Shown one piece after another: positions 53,281 through 62,324 of a DNA stretch of 64,000 nucleotides (the stretch's first letter is position 1; each line of letters opens with the position of its first letter). This DNA is from Kaistella montana (lineage in GTDB: Bacteria > Bacteroidota > Bacteroidia > Flavobacteriales > Weeksellaceae). Location of the stretch: positions 496,001 through 560,000 of the forward strand of contig NZ_JANFQP010000001.1 of NCBI RefSeq assembly GCF_024436175.1, written 5' to 3'. The notes below the pieces were generated by a model. The model was given only the letters and a program-made list of their open reading frames with translations, was not told the DNA's origin and made no database searches. The position numbers were made by a program, and so were the translations under genes.

Positions 53281-54141
53281 TTATTGATATAAAGATAATT
53301 CCAAGAAATTATTTGTTTTTTTTAAGTTGTCCCTCACTCTTTGTTCTTTATTTCTTACTATTTCAGATTGACTTAGCTCTCTTCCATTCGCATCTGTTAC
53401 TTTGATAGTTGTTCCATCGTCTGCGGAAAAAAGTTGCTTAATTTTTTTTGCTGGATCCTTTAAATATTCTTTCCATAGTTGATTAAATTTCATACTAGAG
53501 ATTACTACCTCCTTTTCTTCATCATCAATTGATATCGATCTAACATTATTTGTTTTACTTCCTATAAAATTAAAGGCATGATCATTTTTTTCATCAGAAA
53601 CTTTTAAAATTAAACCAGGTAGGCCATTAAATTTATAAGGTCCATCTTGAATTTGTATTTCATTAGTAAACCATGCAATCCAATTTCTTCCTAAATATTC
53701 AGCAGTTGCTTTCTGAATTTTATATCCGTACAATTCTTCAATTTCCGGCAAAATTTTCCAATTAATCTTTTCTGTCGAAATTATCGCATATTTATCACCA
53801 TTTATGGAAGTATGAAGAACAGTTTCAAAACTGGGATACTTTTTTTTAACAGAGAATCCGACTTTTGAATTATTCTTAACTTTACTTAAATCAATATGTG
53901 TGGAATGAATAGCTTCATTTTTTTTAAATTCAGAATTCATTATCGAGTCATAGTTTTTCTTTTCATTGCTATAAAAGACGGAACCCTCTTTTGATACATC
54001 TAAGTTCATAATCTCTTTAGTGACATTTTCTCTATGTAAAGAATCGATTTTAAATGAATATTCATATACAAATCTATGATTTTGCGCAAAGATTGGGCTT
54101 GAAATAGAAATCAAAAGAAATCCTAAAATAAATTTTTTCAT
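53281..54141 (-). CDS. GLPGLI-family exported protein
   Basis: A 286-residue secreted protein of the Bacteroidota-specific GLPGLI family, of unknown function. The signal peptide is KKFILGFLLISISSPIFAQ, cleaved near residue 20. The namesake motif GLPGLI is at 173-178 within DGPYKFNGLPGLILKV. ATG 54141 is chosen; an in-frame TTG two codons upstream is less likely. The gene is AT-richer than its neighbours. Family members often sit next to TonB-dependent receptors, but none is here. Confidence 0.92.
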   Translation of the reverse strand: MKKFILGFLLISISSPIFAQNHRFVYEYSFKIDSLHRENVTKEIMNLDVSKEGSVFYSNEKKNYDSIMNSEFKKNEAIHSTHIDLSKVKNNSKVGFSVKKKYPSFETVLHTSINGDKYAIISTEKINWKILPEIEELYGYKIQKATAEYLGRNWIAWFTNEIQIQDGPYKFNGLPGLILKVSDEKNDHAFNFIGSKTNNVRSISIDDEEKEVVISSMKFNQLWKEYLKDPAKKIKQLFSADDGTTIKVTDANGRELSQSEIVRNKEQRVRDNLKKTNNFLELSLYQ

Positions 54142-54302
54142 TTTCAACTGGTCTTGAGGATTATTTTTATATAAATTACATATTCAAATATAAAGATTAA
54201 GATTCTATCTCCAATTAAAAACATTCAACATCCAAATCTTTTTACTCATAAATTTCAAACGATTTCTTACGAATAACCATGAATAAAAATCAATAAAAAA
54301 CG

Positions 54303-54310
54303 TATTTTTG
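54303..54310 (+). promoter_or_regulatory. -7 box of the dGTPase gene
   Basis: TATTTTTG, ending 4 bp before the ATG at 54315, implying a short or absent leader. Confidence 0.5.
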
Positions 54311-54314
54311 GAAG

Positions 54315-55670
54315 ATGGATTTAAACAGGATTTTCACCAATCAAAGGACGGGGCAAAATGTAGCGACTACCGCATCCAGAACTGATTTTCAAAGAGATTT
54401 CGACCGCATTATTTTCTCGGCGGCATTTAGAAGATTACAAAATAAAACTCAGGTTTTTCCACTTCCGGGAAGTGTTTTTGTGCATAACAGATTGACACAT
54501 TCTCTCGAAGTTTCCTCTGTTGGCCGTAGTTTAGGAAGTGCGGTGGGAGATTTCATCGTGAAGAATTACCAAAATGATCTTTCGGAAGATGCGCAGAATT
54601 TTTACCAACACAATTTGCATAATGTGATCGCCGCAGCTTGTCTTTGTCATGATGTTGGAAATCCGGCTTTTGGGCATTCTGGTGAAGATGCAATCGCAAG
54701 TTATTTCGAGAAAAACGAATCCGATTTAAAGCAAAAATTCACTGAAAAAGAATGGTCAGATTTGGTGAATTTTGAAGGAAATGCTAATGCCATTCGTGTT
54801 TTAACCCATCAACAAAATGGGAAAGATGAAGGTGGAACCCAGCTCACGATGACCACTTTGGCGAGTATTGCGAAATATCCTTGCGAAGCGATTGCCAAGA
54901 AAAAAGGAGTGATTCATCGCAAAAAATTTGGGTTTTTCCAGAACGAAAAAGAGACTTTTCTGGAGATTGCCAACGCCGTAAATCTATTACAGGAAAACAC
55001 GGAACCGACGATTTTCAAAAGACATCCATTTGTCTGGTTGGTGGAAGCTGCGGACGATATTTGCTACAACATTATCGACATGGAAGACGCGCACCGATTG
55101 GGAATTGTTTCGACTTCGGATTGCGAAAATCTGTTTGTAGACCTCATCAAATCTGAAAATGCAAACATGAAAAGGGTAGAGGACAAACTGGCGATTTTGA
55201 CGAATGCTAACGAAAGAATTTCCTATTTGAGAGCGAAAGTCATCAATGCTTTGATTAATAAATCCATTGAACTGTACCAAACCAATTTTACTGCAATTTT
55301 AGATGGAAATTTAGACAAAGCGCTGCTCGATATTTATAAATCCGAAAACAAATCGCTGCAGGAAATTGAGAGTTTTTCCATTGAAAAAATCTACGGTCAC
55401 AAAGCCGTTATCGAAATAGAAAACGCTGGTTACAACGTGATGTACGAACTTTTAAACCATTTTATTCCACCAATTTTAAAAGAAAAATCTGACAGAAAAT
55501 CTTATGATAAAATGGCGCTGAAACTTTTGCCAAAACAATTTCATTATGAAGAAGGTTCCGATTATCAGAAGGTTTTGGGCGTGATCGACTTCGTTTCGGG
55601 GATGACGGATAATTTTGCCACCGACCTTTACCGCAAAATAAAAGGCATCGAAATCGGGATGACGATGTAG
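54315..55670 (+). CDS. dgt: deoxyguanosine triphosphate triphosphohydrolase
   Basis: HD-domain enzyme that cleaves dGTP (and often other dNTPs) to nucleoside and triphosphate, controlling dNTP pools. Metal ligands are H62 (HNRLTHSLEVSSVGR), H112-D113 (CLCHDVGNPAFGHSGED) and a later Asp (VEAADDICYNIIDMEDA). Length 451 is typical of class-2 dNTPases. The start ATG 54315 follows a -7 box directly. Confidence 0.94.
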   Translation: MDLNRIFTNQRTGQNVATTASRTDFQRDFDRIIFSAAFRRLQNKTQVFPLPGSVFVHNRLTHSLEVSSVGRSLGSAVGDFIVKNYQNDLSEDAQNFYQHNLHNVIAAACLCHDVGNPAFGHSGEDAIASYFEKNESDLKQKFTEKEWSDLVNFEGNANAIRVLTHQQNGKDEGGTQLTMTTLASIAKYPCEAIAKKKGVIHRKKFGFFQNEKETFLEIANAVNLLQENTEPTIFKRHPFVWLVEAADDICYNIIDMEDAHRLGIVSTSDCENLFVDLIKSENANMKRVEDKLAILTNANERISYLRAKVINALINKSIELYQTNFTAILDGNLDKALLDIYKSENKSLQEIESFSIEKIYGHKAVIEIENAGYNVMYELLNHFIPPILKEKSDRKSYDKMALKLLPKQFHYEEGSDYQKVLGVIDFVSGMTDNFATDLYRKIKGIEIGMTM

Positions 55671-55672
55671 TT

Positions 55673-55702
55673 TTGATGGATCGAAAGTTTTTACTATCTT
55701 TA
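55673..55702 (+). promoter_or_regulatory. full flavobacterial promoter of the SPFH gene
   Basis: TTG (55673-55675), 19-bp spacer, TATCTTTA (55695-55702). A perfect 7-bp hairpin CAGCAAA/TTTGCTG (55709-55715 and 55719-55725) begins at the likely transcript start and would cap the leader. Confidence 0.65.
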
Positions 55703-55755
55703 TAACATCAGCAAACGATTTGCTGGCTGATTATTAACCATCAAATTTATTTAAC

Positions 55756-56688
55756 ATGACTTTCTTAGGAGTACTTATTTTTTTAGGACTTATCGTCTTA
55801 TTCGCCTCGTTTTTTACCGTCAAGCAAGAAACTGCGGCTATCGTGGAACGTTTCGGAAAATTTCTCAGCGTGCGCCAATCTGGTTTACATTTGAAAATCC
55901 CATTTATCGACCAAGTTGCGAAACGTTTGAACCTCAGAATTCAACAACTCGATGTGATTATCGATACCAAAACTTTGGATAATGTCTTCATGAGAATGAA
56001 AGTTTCTGTGCAATATCAAGTTATTAGAAATCAGGTTGCTGATGCTTATTATCGTTTAGAAAATCCGGAAAACCAGATTACTTCCTACGTTTTCGATGTG
56101 GTAAGAGCAGAAGTTCCGAAATTAAAATTGGATGATGTTTTTGTGAAAAAAGACGACGTAGCAATTGCCGTGAAAGGGGAACTTCAGGAAGCGATGCAAA
56201 GTTATGGTTACGATATCATCAAAGCTTTGGTTACCGACATCGATCCTGATGAGCAGGTGAAACATGCGATGAACAGAATTAACGCCGCTGAAAGAGAAAA
56301 AACCGCTGCTGAATACGAATCTGAAGCACAAAAAATTAGAATTGTAGCTGTAGCAAAAGCTGAAGCCGAATCTAAAAAACTACAAGGACAAGGGATCGCC
56401 GACCAAAGAAGAGAAATCGCAAAAGGTTTGGAAGAATCTGTAAAAATGCTCAACGATGCCGGAATCAACGCTCAGGAAGCCTCTGCATTAATCGTCGTGA
56501 CGCAACATTACGATACGCTGCATTCAATCGGTGCAAACAACCGAAGCAATTTGGTTTTACTGCCTAATTCACCAAGTGCAGCGAGTTCTATGCTCAATGA
56601 TTTGGTGGTTTCTATGGCCGCTACCCAAAAAATGGATGAGGTGAATAAAGGAAATTATCCACCACCGCCATCTTCGCATACGCATTAA
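55756..56688 (+). CDS. SPFH/Band 7 (stomatin-like) membrane protein
   Basis: A 310-residue protein with one N-terminal TM (about 3-22), an SPFH domain (about 22-180; TAAIVERFGKFLSVRQSGLHLKIPFID, MRMKVSVQYQVI, ITSYVFDVVRAEVPKLKLDD) and a C-terminal Ala/Glu-rich coiled coil (ERE-KTAAEYESEAQKIRIVAVAKAEAE-type text). The tail is Pro/Ser/His rich. Such proteins form membrane microdomain scaffolds and often regulate FtsH-like proteases; no NfeD partner is present here. Confidence 0.92.
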   Translation: MTFLGVLIFLGLIVLFASFFTVKQETAAIVERFGKFLSVRQSGLHLKIPFIDQVAKRLNLRIQQLDVIIDTKTLDNVFMRMKVSVQYQVIRNQVADAYYRLENPENQITSYVFDVVRAEVPKLKLDDVFVKKDDVAIAVKGELQEAMQSYGYDIIKALVTDIDPDEQVKHAMNRINAAEREKTAAEYESEAQKIRIVAVAKAEAESKKLQGQGIADQRREIAKGLEESVKMLNDAGINAQEASALIVVTQHYDTLHSIGANNRSNLVLLPNSPSAASSMLNDLVVSMAATQKMDEVNKGNYPPPPSSHTH

Positions 56689-56750
56689 TTGGATGCTAGA
56701 TTCTAGATTTTAGACTTAGAAATGATGAATTACTTTTGTCATTAATGAAT

Positions 56751-56784
56751 AAAAAAAACTCCCGATCAAATCGGGAGTTTTTTT
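56751..56784. terminator. bidirectional terminator after the SPFH gene
   Basis: CTCCCGAT (56759-56766) pairs with ATCGGGAG (56770-56777) around CAA, extended by A and T runs on both sides. It serves the convergent SPFH and lipoprotein genes. Its core is nearly identical to the hairpin at 58103. Confidence 0.9.
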
Positions 56785-57409
56785 ATTTTAAATCTTTTGT
56801 TTTATAAGGGAATTTGTAAGCTGCGGCTTTCATTAAAGAATTGGTGAGTTTTTCTGTTGAGATGAAGGTTCCTCCGGTTTGCCAATTGTAATTCCAAAAC
56901 ATTTTTCCGCTGTTGGTATCGGTTAACGATAAATCTACGGTGGTAATCTTGGAAGGAGCAGCATAACCGGTCAATAAACTTGTGAAAAACGCTTCTCCGT
57001 TGGTCAAAGGTTTTGCAAGGGAAACTCTGGAACTTACCACCGCATCTACACCGAGTAATTTCGCCAATTCCTGATAACTTTTTCCAGCAAAACTGGTAAT
57101 ATTATTATCTGCCAAAATCTTATTGGTTTCCTCTGTGTTTTGTGCTTTTACAAAAATAGTGTTCTTTGTATGATTCTCATTGAGGTAAGAAACCAGTGCA
57201 TTTTGGAAACGTTCGCTTTCTATTTTTTCCTGATTTTTAATGGCTTCTGCTTCTTTTGCAGATTTTATTTCAATGATTACTTTGGGAGGCAATACTGCAA
57301 TTACCCGATGTTGGTTGGCGGTTTCCTGAAAGTTAGCAGCTTTATAAACTGGCTCACAACTGGTTACAACAACCATTGCAGCAAATAAAATAGATAATAG
57401 TTTCTTCAT
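56783..57409 (-). CDS. exported lipoprotein, unknown
   Basis: A 208-residue predicted lipoprotein: signal peptide KKLLSILFAAMVVVTSC with lipobox Cys18. The mature domain begins with a HRVIAVLPPKVIIEIK strand-like block and later YQELAKLLGVDAVVSSRVSLAKPL and ITTVDLSLTDTNSGKMFWNY, in the style of CsgG/LpoB-like folds, but I cannot confirm a family. ATG 57409 is chosen because the longer frame lacks a signal start. It is divergent from the next exported protein, with 66 bp between starts, and probably shares a regulatory region. Confidence 0.82.
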   Translation of the reverse strand: MKKLLSILFAAMVVVTSCEPVYKAANFQETANQHRVIAVLPPKVIIEIKSAKEAEAIKNQEKIESERFQNALVSYLNENHTKNTIFVKAQNTEETNKILADNNITSFAGKSYQELAKLLGVDAVVSSRVSLAKPLTNGEAFFTSLLTGYAAPSKITTVDLSLTDTNSGKMFWNYNWQTGGTFISTEKLTNSLMKAAAYKFPYKTKDLK

Positions 57410-57475
57410 AGTTTCTTTTTCCCAAAAATAGTTTAATTTCCAAGAAATTAATATATTTAACAAAAAAATTTATAA

Positions 57476-58096
57476 ATGAAAAAATTAATTACGCTTTTGT
57501 CTTTAGCTGCTTTTGCTTTAGGTTTTTCTCAGAATTTCAGTCCGGATCAATATCCGAAAGGGGTGTATGAAACTTATGAAGATTTCAGAGCCAAAACCCC
57601 AACTTCAACGCCTAATCTTTCGAATGCGATGACCGATGATCAAATTGCTTTTCGCTTCAATAATTTGGATGATAAAGGGAAGAAACTCAAAAAAGCATTT
57701 GCTATTTCTGACGGAACGGGTTTGTACATTCATGTAGTGAATTTGATTAAAAAATTCAACTCAGAAGATAAAGGACAAGGTTACGATGGAGGAATTTATT
57801 ACCTGAAAGCTGAAAACAAAGGCGGTTATCTTTTTGTGAGAGATTATTTCACCAGCAACAGTGCTGCAATGTGGGGCGGAATCATCGCTGCAGCAGCTGC
57901 CAGAAGAACAAAAGGAGTGATTTATGATGTGGAAAAAGAATCTTTCAATCTTTTTAAAAATATCGAGGAATTCAAAACCTTTATGGAAGTGAATCATCCG
58001 AATGTGGTGCTCGATTTAGAAAAAGGAAAAGGCGATGCTAAGTTGGATGAAGGCGAAATAGAAGCCAAAAACCTCGAACTCATTACCAAAGCTTAA
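57476..58096 (+). CDS. exported protein, unknown
   Basis: A 206-residue protein with a signal peptide (KKLITLLSLAAFALGFSQ, cleavage near 19). The mature part has no family I recognise; visible text includes YPKGVYETYEDFRAKTPT at the N-terminus and an Ala-rich stretch (GGIIAAAAARRTKG) near 140. It is divergent from the lipoprotein above; both have terminators with almost identical hairpins, which suggests the pair behaves as one unit. Confidence 0.8.
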   Translation: MKKLITLLSLAAFALGFSQNFSPDQYPKGVYETYEDFRAKTPTSTPNLSNAMTDDQIAFRFNNLDDKGKKLKKAFAISDGTGLYIHVVNLIKKFNSEDKGQGYDGGIYYLKAENKGGYLFVRDYFTSNSAAMWGGIIAAAAARRTKGVIYDVEKESFNLFKNIEEFKTFMEVNHPNVVLDLEKGKGDAKLDEGEIEAKNLELITKA

Positions 58097-58102
58097 AATG
58101 AT

Positions 58103-58131
58103 AAACTCCCGATCAAACCGGGAGTTTTTTT
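58103..58131 (+). terminator. terminator after the exported protein gene
   Basis: AAACTCCCG (58103-58111) pairs with CGGGAGTTT (58119-58127), loop ATCAAAC, T run. The core matches the terminator at 56759-56777 in 18 of 19 positions. Confidence 0.88.
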
Positions 58132-58141
58132 ATTATAGATT

Positions 58142-58453
58142 CTAGCTTTTAAATTTTTGTTTGCCTATCAGCAATTCGAAAAAGAGTTTGAAATCTGAAA
58201 TTAAACTCCATAAAGGATATTTGAAAGTTGCAGGTTTGTTTTTCTCGAAAACGGCGTGACTGAACCAAGCAAAACCATATCCGAAAATCGGGACGTACCA
58301 AAGAAAACGTTCTTTCCCGGACCAGATTACATAAAACAGTACCACAAAGATGAGCAATGTTCCTACGAAATGGAAAATTCTTGTCCATGTTTTGCGGTGT
58401 TCGCTTAAATAAAAAGCATAAAATTCTTCAAATGTTTTTATTCTTTCAGCCAT
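58142..58453 (-). CDS. DUF962 (Mpo1-like) membrane protein
   Basis: A 103-residue protein matching DUF962/Mpo1-like: MAERIKTFEEFYAFYLSEHR, a TM near 28-45, then IFGYGFAWFSHAVFEKNKPATFKYP with the conserved His and a second TM-like segment. Yeast Mpo1 is a dioxygenase of phytosphingosine metabolism; whether bacterial members share this is unknown. It starts 5 bp after the upstream APC permease, implying one transcript. Confidence 0.87.
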   Translation of the reverse strand: MAERIKTFEEFYAFYLSEHRKTWTRIFHFVGTLLIFVVLFYVIWSGKERFLWYVPIFGYGFAWFSHAVFEKNKPATFKYPLWSLISDFKLFFELLIGKQKFKS

Positions 58454-58458
58454 TTTTT

Positions 58459-60147
58459 TTAGTTTAAATCACCATTCAAATCGTTGTTGAGTTTGCTGTT
58501 CTTATAGCCATAAGAGAAATAAATAATCAAACCGATTCCAAACCAAAGCAGGAACCAAAACCAGTTATTATGGCTCATTCCGGTTAATAAATAAAGGCAG
58601 GAACTCAAACCGATTAACGGAATAAGTGATAGGTTTTTTAGGAATGCTAAAACGCACAATACCAAATTGATCAGCAAAAATACAATGATCGAGATTCGGA
58701 ATTCGCCTTCCTCAGGATCATGCCAGTCTTTTAAATGATGGAAAAACTGAGGTTGCCATGTATAGAAGAAAGCCAATCCGCCAAGGAAAAGAACCGGGAA
58801 AATAAATTTTGCATTGATGTAAGGCAAATGAAAACGCCCTTTGAGTTTTTCTTTCGACGGAAGCAATAAAACTCCGCCACATACCAAAACGAAAGCGAAA
58901 ATAGTTCCAATACTCGTGAAATCGAGGATGAAAGATTTATCGGTGAAGAGGATAGGAACTCCTACTACAATTCCGGTAACGATGGTTGCAAAACCAGGGG
59001 TTTTATGTTTCGGGTGGATTTCCATGAACTTTTTAGGCATCAAACCGTCGCGGCTCATTGCATACCAAATTCTCGGTTGTCCCATCTGGAAAACTAATAG
59101 AACTGTTGTAATAGCGATGATGGCAGCCAAAGAAACCACAAATTCCATCCACGCAACATTGGCATTGGACTTTTCGAAGATGAAAGCCAATGGATCGCCG
59201 ACGCCATCAAATTTTCGGTAGTCTACCATTCCGGTAAGCACCAAGGTTAAGACAATATAAATCGCAGTACACAAAACCAAAGAAACGATCATCCCTCGCG
59301 GTAGGTTCTTCTGTGGATTCTTAGTTTCTTCAGATAAGACACTCAAGGCATCAAACCCGATATAGGCAAAGAATACACCCGAAACGGCACTCATCACCCC
59401 GGCAAAACCATTGGGCATGAAAGAGGCGGTTCCTGTTACCGTACTTACGGGAAACCAGTTGTCGGTGTTGATATAAGCAATTCCTACTGCAATTACCAAT
59501 AGGATGATAAAGAGCTTTAAAAGAACAAAAATATTATTGAAATTCTTCGATTCTTTCACCCCAACATAGCAAAGCCAAGTGATTAAACCGTTGATGACCA
59601 AAGCCGGTATATCAACGATTAATTTCAAATTTCCTATAAGTGGTGCGCTTTTCCAGGCATTGATTAGTTCTTTATTTTCTGAACCTCCCATGAAAGCTTT
59701 CTTGGCTTCAGTATAGCTACAAGTAAGATAATCGGGGATATGCACGCCAATTCTGCCCATAAAACTGGTGAAATAATCACTCCACGAAAAGGCTACATAG
59801 ATATTCCCGAAAGAGTATTCCATAATAAGTGCCCAACCGATCACCCAAGCAATGAGTTCGCCGAAACTGGCATAAGCATAAGTATAAGCCGAACCTGCAG
59901 TAGGTATTCTACTGGCAAATTCCGCATAGCAAAGCGCAGTAAAACCACAAGCAAAACCACAGATGATATACAGAACAATTACCCCAGGACCTCCACGGAA
60001 AACCGCTTCGCCCAAACTGCTGAAACTACCGGCTCCAATAATGGCGGCAATACCAAAAAAAACAATATCCCATACCCCTAAAACACGCAGTAAGCCCGAT
60101 GGAGCTTCCTGATCACTATATAGTTTTCTTCTGAAAAGCTGGTTCAT
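58459..60147 (-). CDS. APC-family amino acid permease
   Basis: A 562-residue polytopic transporter of the amino acid-polyamine-organocation superfamily, cationic-amino-acid-like. About 12-14 TM segments; family blocks include GIAAIIGAGSFSSLGEAV, AEFASRIPTAGSAYTYAYASFGE, FFAYIGFDALSVLSEETKNPQKNLPRG and PRIWYAMSRDGLMPKKF. Substrate not determinable. DUF962 follows on the same transcript. Confidence 0.9.
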   Translation of the reverse strand: MNQLFRRKLYSDQEAPSGLLRVLGVWDIVFFGIAAIIGAGSFSSLGEAVFRGGPGVIVLYIICGFACGFTALCYAEFASRIPTAGSAYTYAYASFGELIAWVIGWALIMEYSFGNIYVAFSWSDYFTSFMGRIGVHIPDYLTCSYTEAKKAFMGGSENKELINAWKSAPLIGNLKLIVDIPALVINGLITWLCYVGVKESKNFNNIFVLLKLFIILLVIAVGIAYINTDNWFPVSTVTGTASFMPNGFAGVMSAVSGVFFAYIGFDALSVLSEETKNPQKNLPRGMIVSLVLCTAIYIVLTLVLTGMVDYRKFDGVGDPLAFIFEKSNANVAWMEFVVSLAAIIAITTVLLVFQMGQPRIWYAMSRDGLMPKKFMEIHPKHKTPGFATIVTGIVVGVPILFTDKSFILDFTSIGTIFAFVLVCGGVLLLPSKEKLKGRFHLPYINAKFIFPVLFLGGLAFFYTWQPQFFHHLKDWHDPEEGEFRISIIVFLLINLVLCVLAFLKNLSLIPLIGLSSCLYLLTGMSHNNWFWFLLWFGIGLIIYFSYGYKNSKLNNDLNGDLN

Positions 60148-60467
60148 AAAAATTTTAATTTACACAAATGTAATGGAAAAAATGGAAATGGAAAAAGATC
60201 AGTTGAGGAAGTTAGGAGGGAGAGAATTCAAAACGATCGATAATAAGTTCATGTCCGGAATATGGTAATTTGGAAATGAGACAATTTGAAAATATTCTCG
60301 CACATTCTGGGGATTGGACGTATTTAACTTTCTAACTTTTTAACCTTCTAACCCTTTAACCTCATAATTCTTTTGCAAAGCTCCTTTTTTCCAAAGCCTA
60401 GTTTCCCCCTAGTTAAAGCCTAGGCAAAGCCCAGTCCTAGCCCACCATAAAGGCACTAACCTCCTAA

Positions 60468-60557
60468 CGGCAAAAACCTCCCTTTTCGGCAAAAATGGTT
60501 GTTTTCGGCAAAAACTAGTCTTTTTCGGCAAAAACGGCAAAAACGGTCTTTTTCGGC
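60468..60557 (+). repeat. short tandem array of CGGCAAAAA units
   Basis: Five exact copies of CGGCAAAAA begin at 60468, 60487, 60506, 60526 and 60535, with a degenerate sixth at 60554. Units are 19-20 bp (one truncated to 9), each CGGCAAAAA followed by 5-6 variable bases and TTTT. Confidence 0.85.
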
Positions 60558-60868
60558 ATCGAAAATATGAGTGGCTCATTGCACATTTTACATTGAACAA
60601 AAAAATGTGAGAGATTTTTAAAAATTCATTTAGATCACCCATGTCTCGCAATTACAATATACCTCGTCTTTAAATAACTCTATTAAATAAGCAAATAGAA
60701 TTTTAAAGAGGGGGATTTTTATTGGTAAGGATACTCAGGACAACTATGATCTGATGAATTTGTAAAATCAGGAGGACATGCCCCAATTACTTAATTATTA
60801 CACAGGAGGAGTTTATTTCCCTAGGATATTTGGATTTATTTAACATGATTAATGGTCCCCTATTTAGG

Positions 60869-60963
60869 GATTGGCTTCGAATCAAGAGGCAGTTTGCTTC
60901 GAATCTGCTTCGGAAAAAGTACCTTTTTATCGAACGCATCTGCCATTTGATTCGAAGTTGATT
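60869..60963. repeat. long nested hairpin downstream of the MFS gene
   Basis: Outer arms CTTCGAATCAA (60875-60885) and TTGATTCGAAG (60947-60957), then GGCAG (60888-60892) and CTGCC (60940-60944) after a 2-nt internal loop. An inner hairpin pairs AAAAAG (60914-60919) with CTTTTT (60923-60928). Outside, 60869-60874 and 60958-60963 pair with mostly G-T pairs. Confidence 0.7.
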
Positions 60964-60981
60964 GCAATTCAGGTTATACGA

Positions 60982-62133
60982 TTATTCAACCTTAGATTTC
61001 TGATAATGAATCAAAATTAAAATAAAACCAATGAACGCCATGAAAGCACCAACCAAAGAAGGGTAGTTGTATCCCAAACCATACACCAACGGAATTCCGC
61101 CGAAAAATGCACCTAAAGAATTGGCAACATTAAAAGAAGCTTGCATAAACGCAGCGCCCATCATTTGGGAGTCTTTTGCTGCTTTCAACATCATGATATT
61201 GATTGGCGTTCCTACTGCCATCGACAAAACGCCGCAACCGAAAGTGAGAATCAAAGCAGATGTTTTGGTGTCAGAAAACAAGAAAACCGCAACCAAAATT
61301 AAAACCATTGAAATCATTAAAATTCCCGCTGCCAAAACAGGTTTCATCCGATCTGCCATAAAACCACCAAGGTAATTTCCGACCACCATTCCGGCTCCCG
61401 CTAAAATCATGATATAAGAAACCGAATTCTCCGAAAAACCGGCAATATGAGTGAGATAAGGTGCAATATAACTGAACCAAGCAAATAAACCACCGAACCC
61501 AATTGCCGTGATTGCGATGATGTTTAAGGCTTTTTTGGTTTTGAAAAATGCGAGATCATCTTTCAGACTTGGAGTCGCAACAGGCGGAATATTTGGAAGC
61601 CATAATTTCAATGAAAATAGAGTAATCAGTCCCAAAAATGCAACGATTCCGAAAGCAACCCTCCAACTAAAATGATGTCCAATAAAAGTAACCAATGGAA
61701 CCATGGCTAAATTGGCGAGCGCCAATCCACTAAACATCGCGGCAATTGCTTGTGCTTGTTTGCCGGGTTTTGCCAAATTCACAGCGACTACCGTTCCAAC
61801 TCCGAAAAATGCGCCATGAGGTAAGCCTGCCAAAAACCGCGCAACCATCAATGTATAATAATTGGGCGATAATGCCGATAATGCATTGAAAATAGTGAAG
61901 ATGATCATCAATGCAATGAGTGTCTTTTTAGGAGGATGTTTTACCGAAAAGGCAACCAATAAAGGCGCTCCCACAACAACTCCGAACGCGTAAGAAGAAA
62001 TAAGATGTCCCGCTTCGGGAATACTGATGGATAAAGATTGGGCTACATCGGGCAACAAACCCATAATTACAAATTCTGTAGTACCAATCGCTAAGCCACC
62101 CAATGCCAATGGCAGTAAATTTTTCGTCATCAT
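60982..62133 (-). CDS. MFS efflux transporter (AraJ/DHA1-like)
   Basis: A 383-residue transporter with about 12 TM segments. The opening LPLALGGLAIGTTEFVIMGLLPDVAQS is the hallmark of AraJ/YdhP/YdeA-type DHA1 exporters; MVARFLAGLPHGAFFGVG and NSLGAFFGGIPLVYGLGY also fit. The substrate (sugar or drug) is unknown. ATG 62133 (MMTKN) is chosen with an AGAAGAA stretch before it; ATG 62130 is possible, and a longer GTG-initiated frame is not family-like. The hairpin region lies 3' of its stop. Confidence 0.88.
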   Translation of the reverse strand: MMTKNLLPLALGGLAIGTTEFVIMGLLPDVAQSLSISIPEAGHLISSYAFGVVVGAPLLVAFSVKHPPKKTLIALMIIFTIFNALSALSPNYYTLMVARFLAGLPHGAFFGVGTVVAVNLAKPGKQAQAIAAMFSGLALANLAMVPLVTFIGHHFSWRVAFGIVAFLGLITLFSLKLWLPNIPPVATPSLKDDLAFFKTKKALNIIAITAIGFGGLFAWFSYIAPYLTHIAGFSENSVSYIMILAGAGMVVGNYLGGFMADRMKPVLAAGILMISMVLILVAVFLFSDTKTSALILTFGCGVLSMAVGTPINIMMLKAAKDSQMMGAAFMQASFNVANSLGAFFGGIPLVYGLGYNYPSLVGAFMAFIGFILILIHYQKSKVE

Positions 62134-62324
62134 TTCTTCTAAAATTTCAAGCGGGCAAAAGTAATAAGAATATACCACTTTAGGGACAAACTTTCATTAT
62201 TGCTTTCTATGATTGTATTAGATAAAGATTTGGAAGATGTTTTTTGCTCTGTAGAAGTTTTAAAATAAATAAACTTTTATTTTATAAAAAACTTAAATTT
62301 GTTTAAACCTAAAATTAAAAAACC

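Larger units (their letters stand above)
60148..60981. other. 834-bp non-coding, repeat-rich region
   Basis: No supportable gene. Contents in order: AT-rich degenerate repeats (GGAAATGAGACAATTTGAAA near 60270, and TTCTAACTTTTTAACC-type text at 60328-60361), CCTAG-rich direct repeats at 60399-60440, a short CGGCAAAAA array (60468-60557), an AT-rich stretch, and a long imperfect hairpin (60869-60963). An 80-residue minus-strand frame at 60409-60651 is produced by the array and is not a gene. Confidence 0.75.

Noticed and set aside
60468-60557. Possible CRISPR array
   Set aside because: Repeat units are only 9 bp with 5-11 bp fillers, far too short for repeats and spacers, and no cas gene is in the window.
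60409-60651. 80-codon minus-strand frame with repeated Phe-Leu-Pro text
   Set aside because: It is generated by the CGGCAAAAA array and has no promoter, start context or conservation signal.
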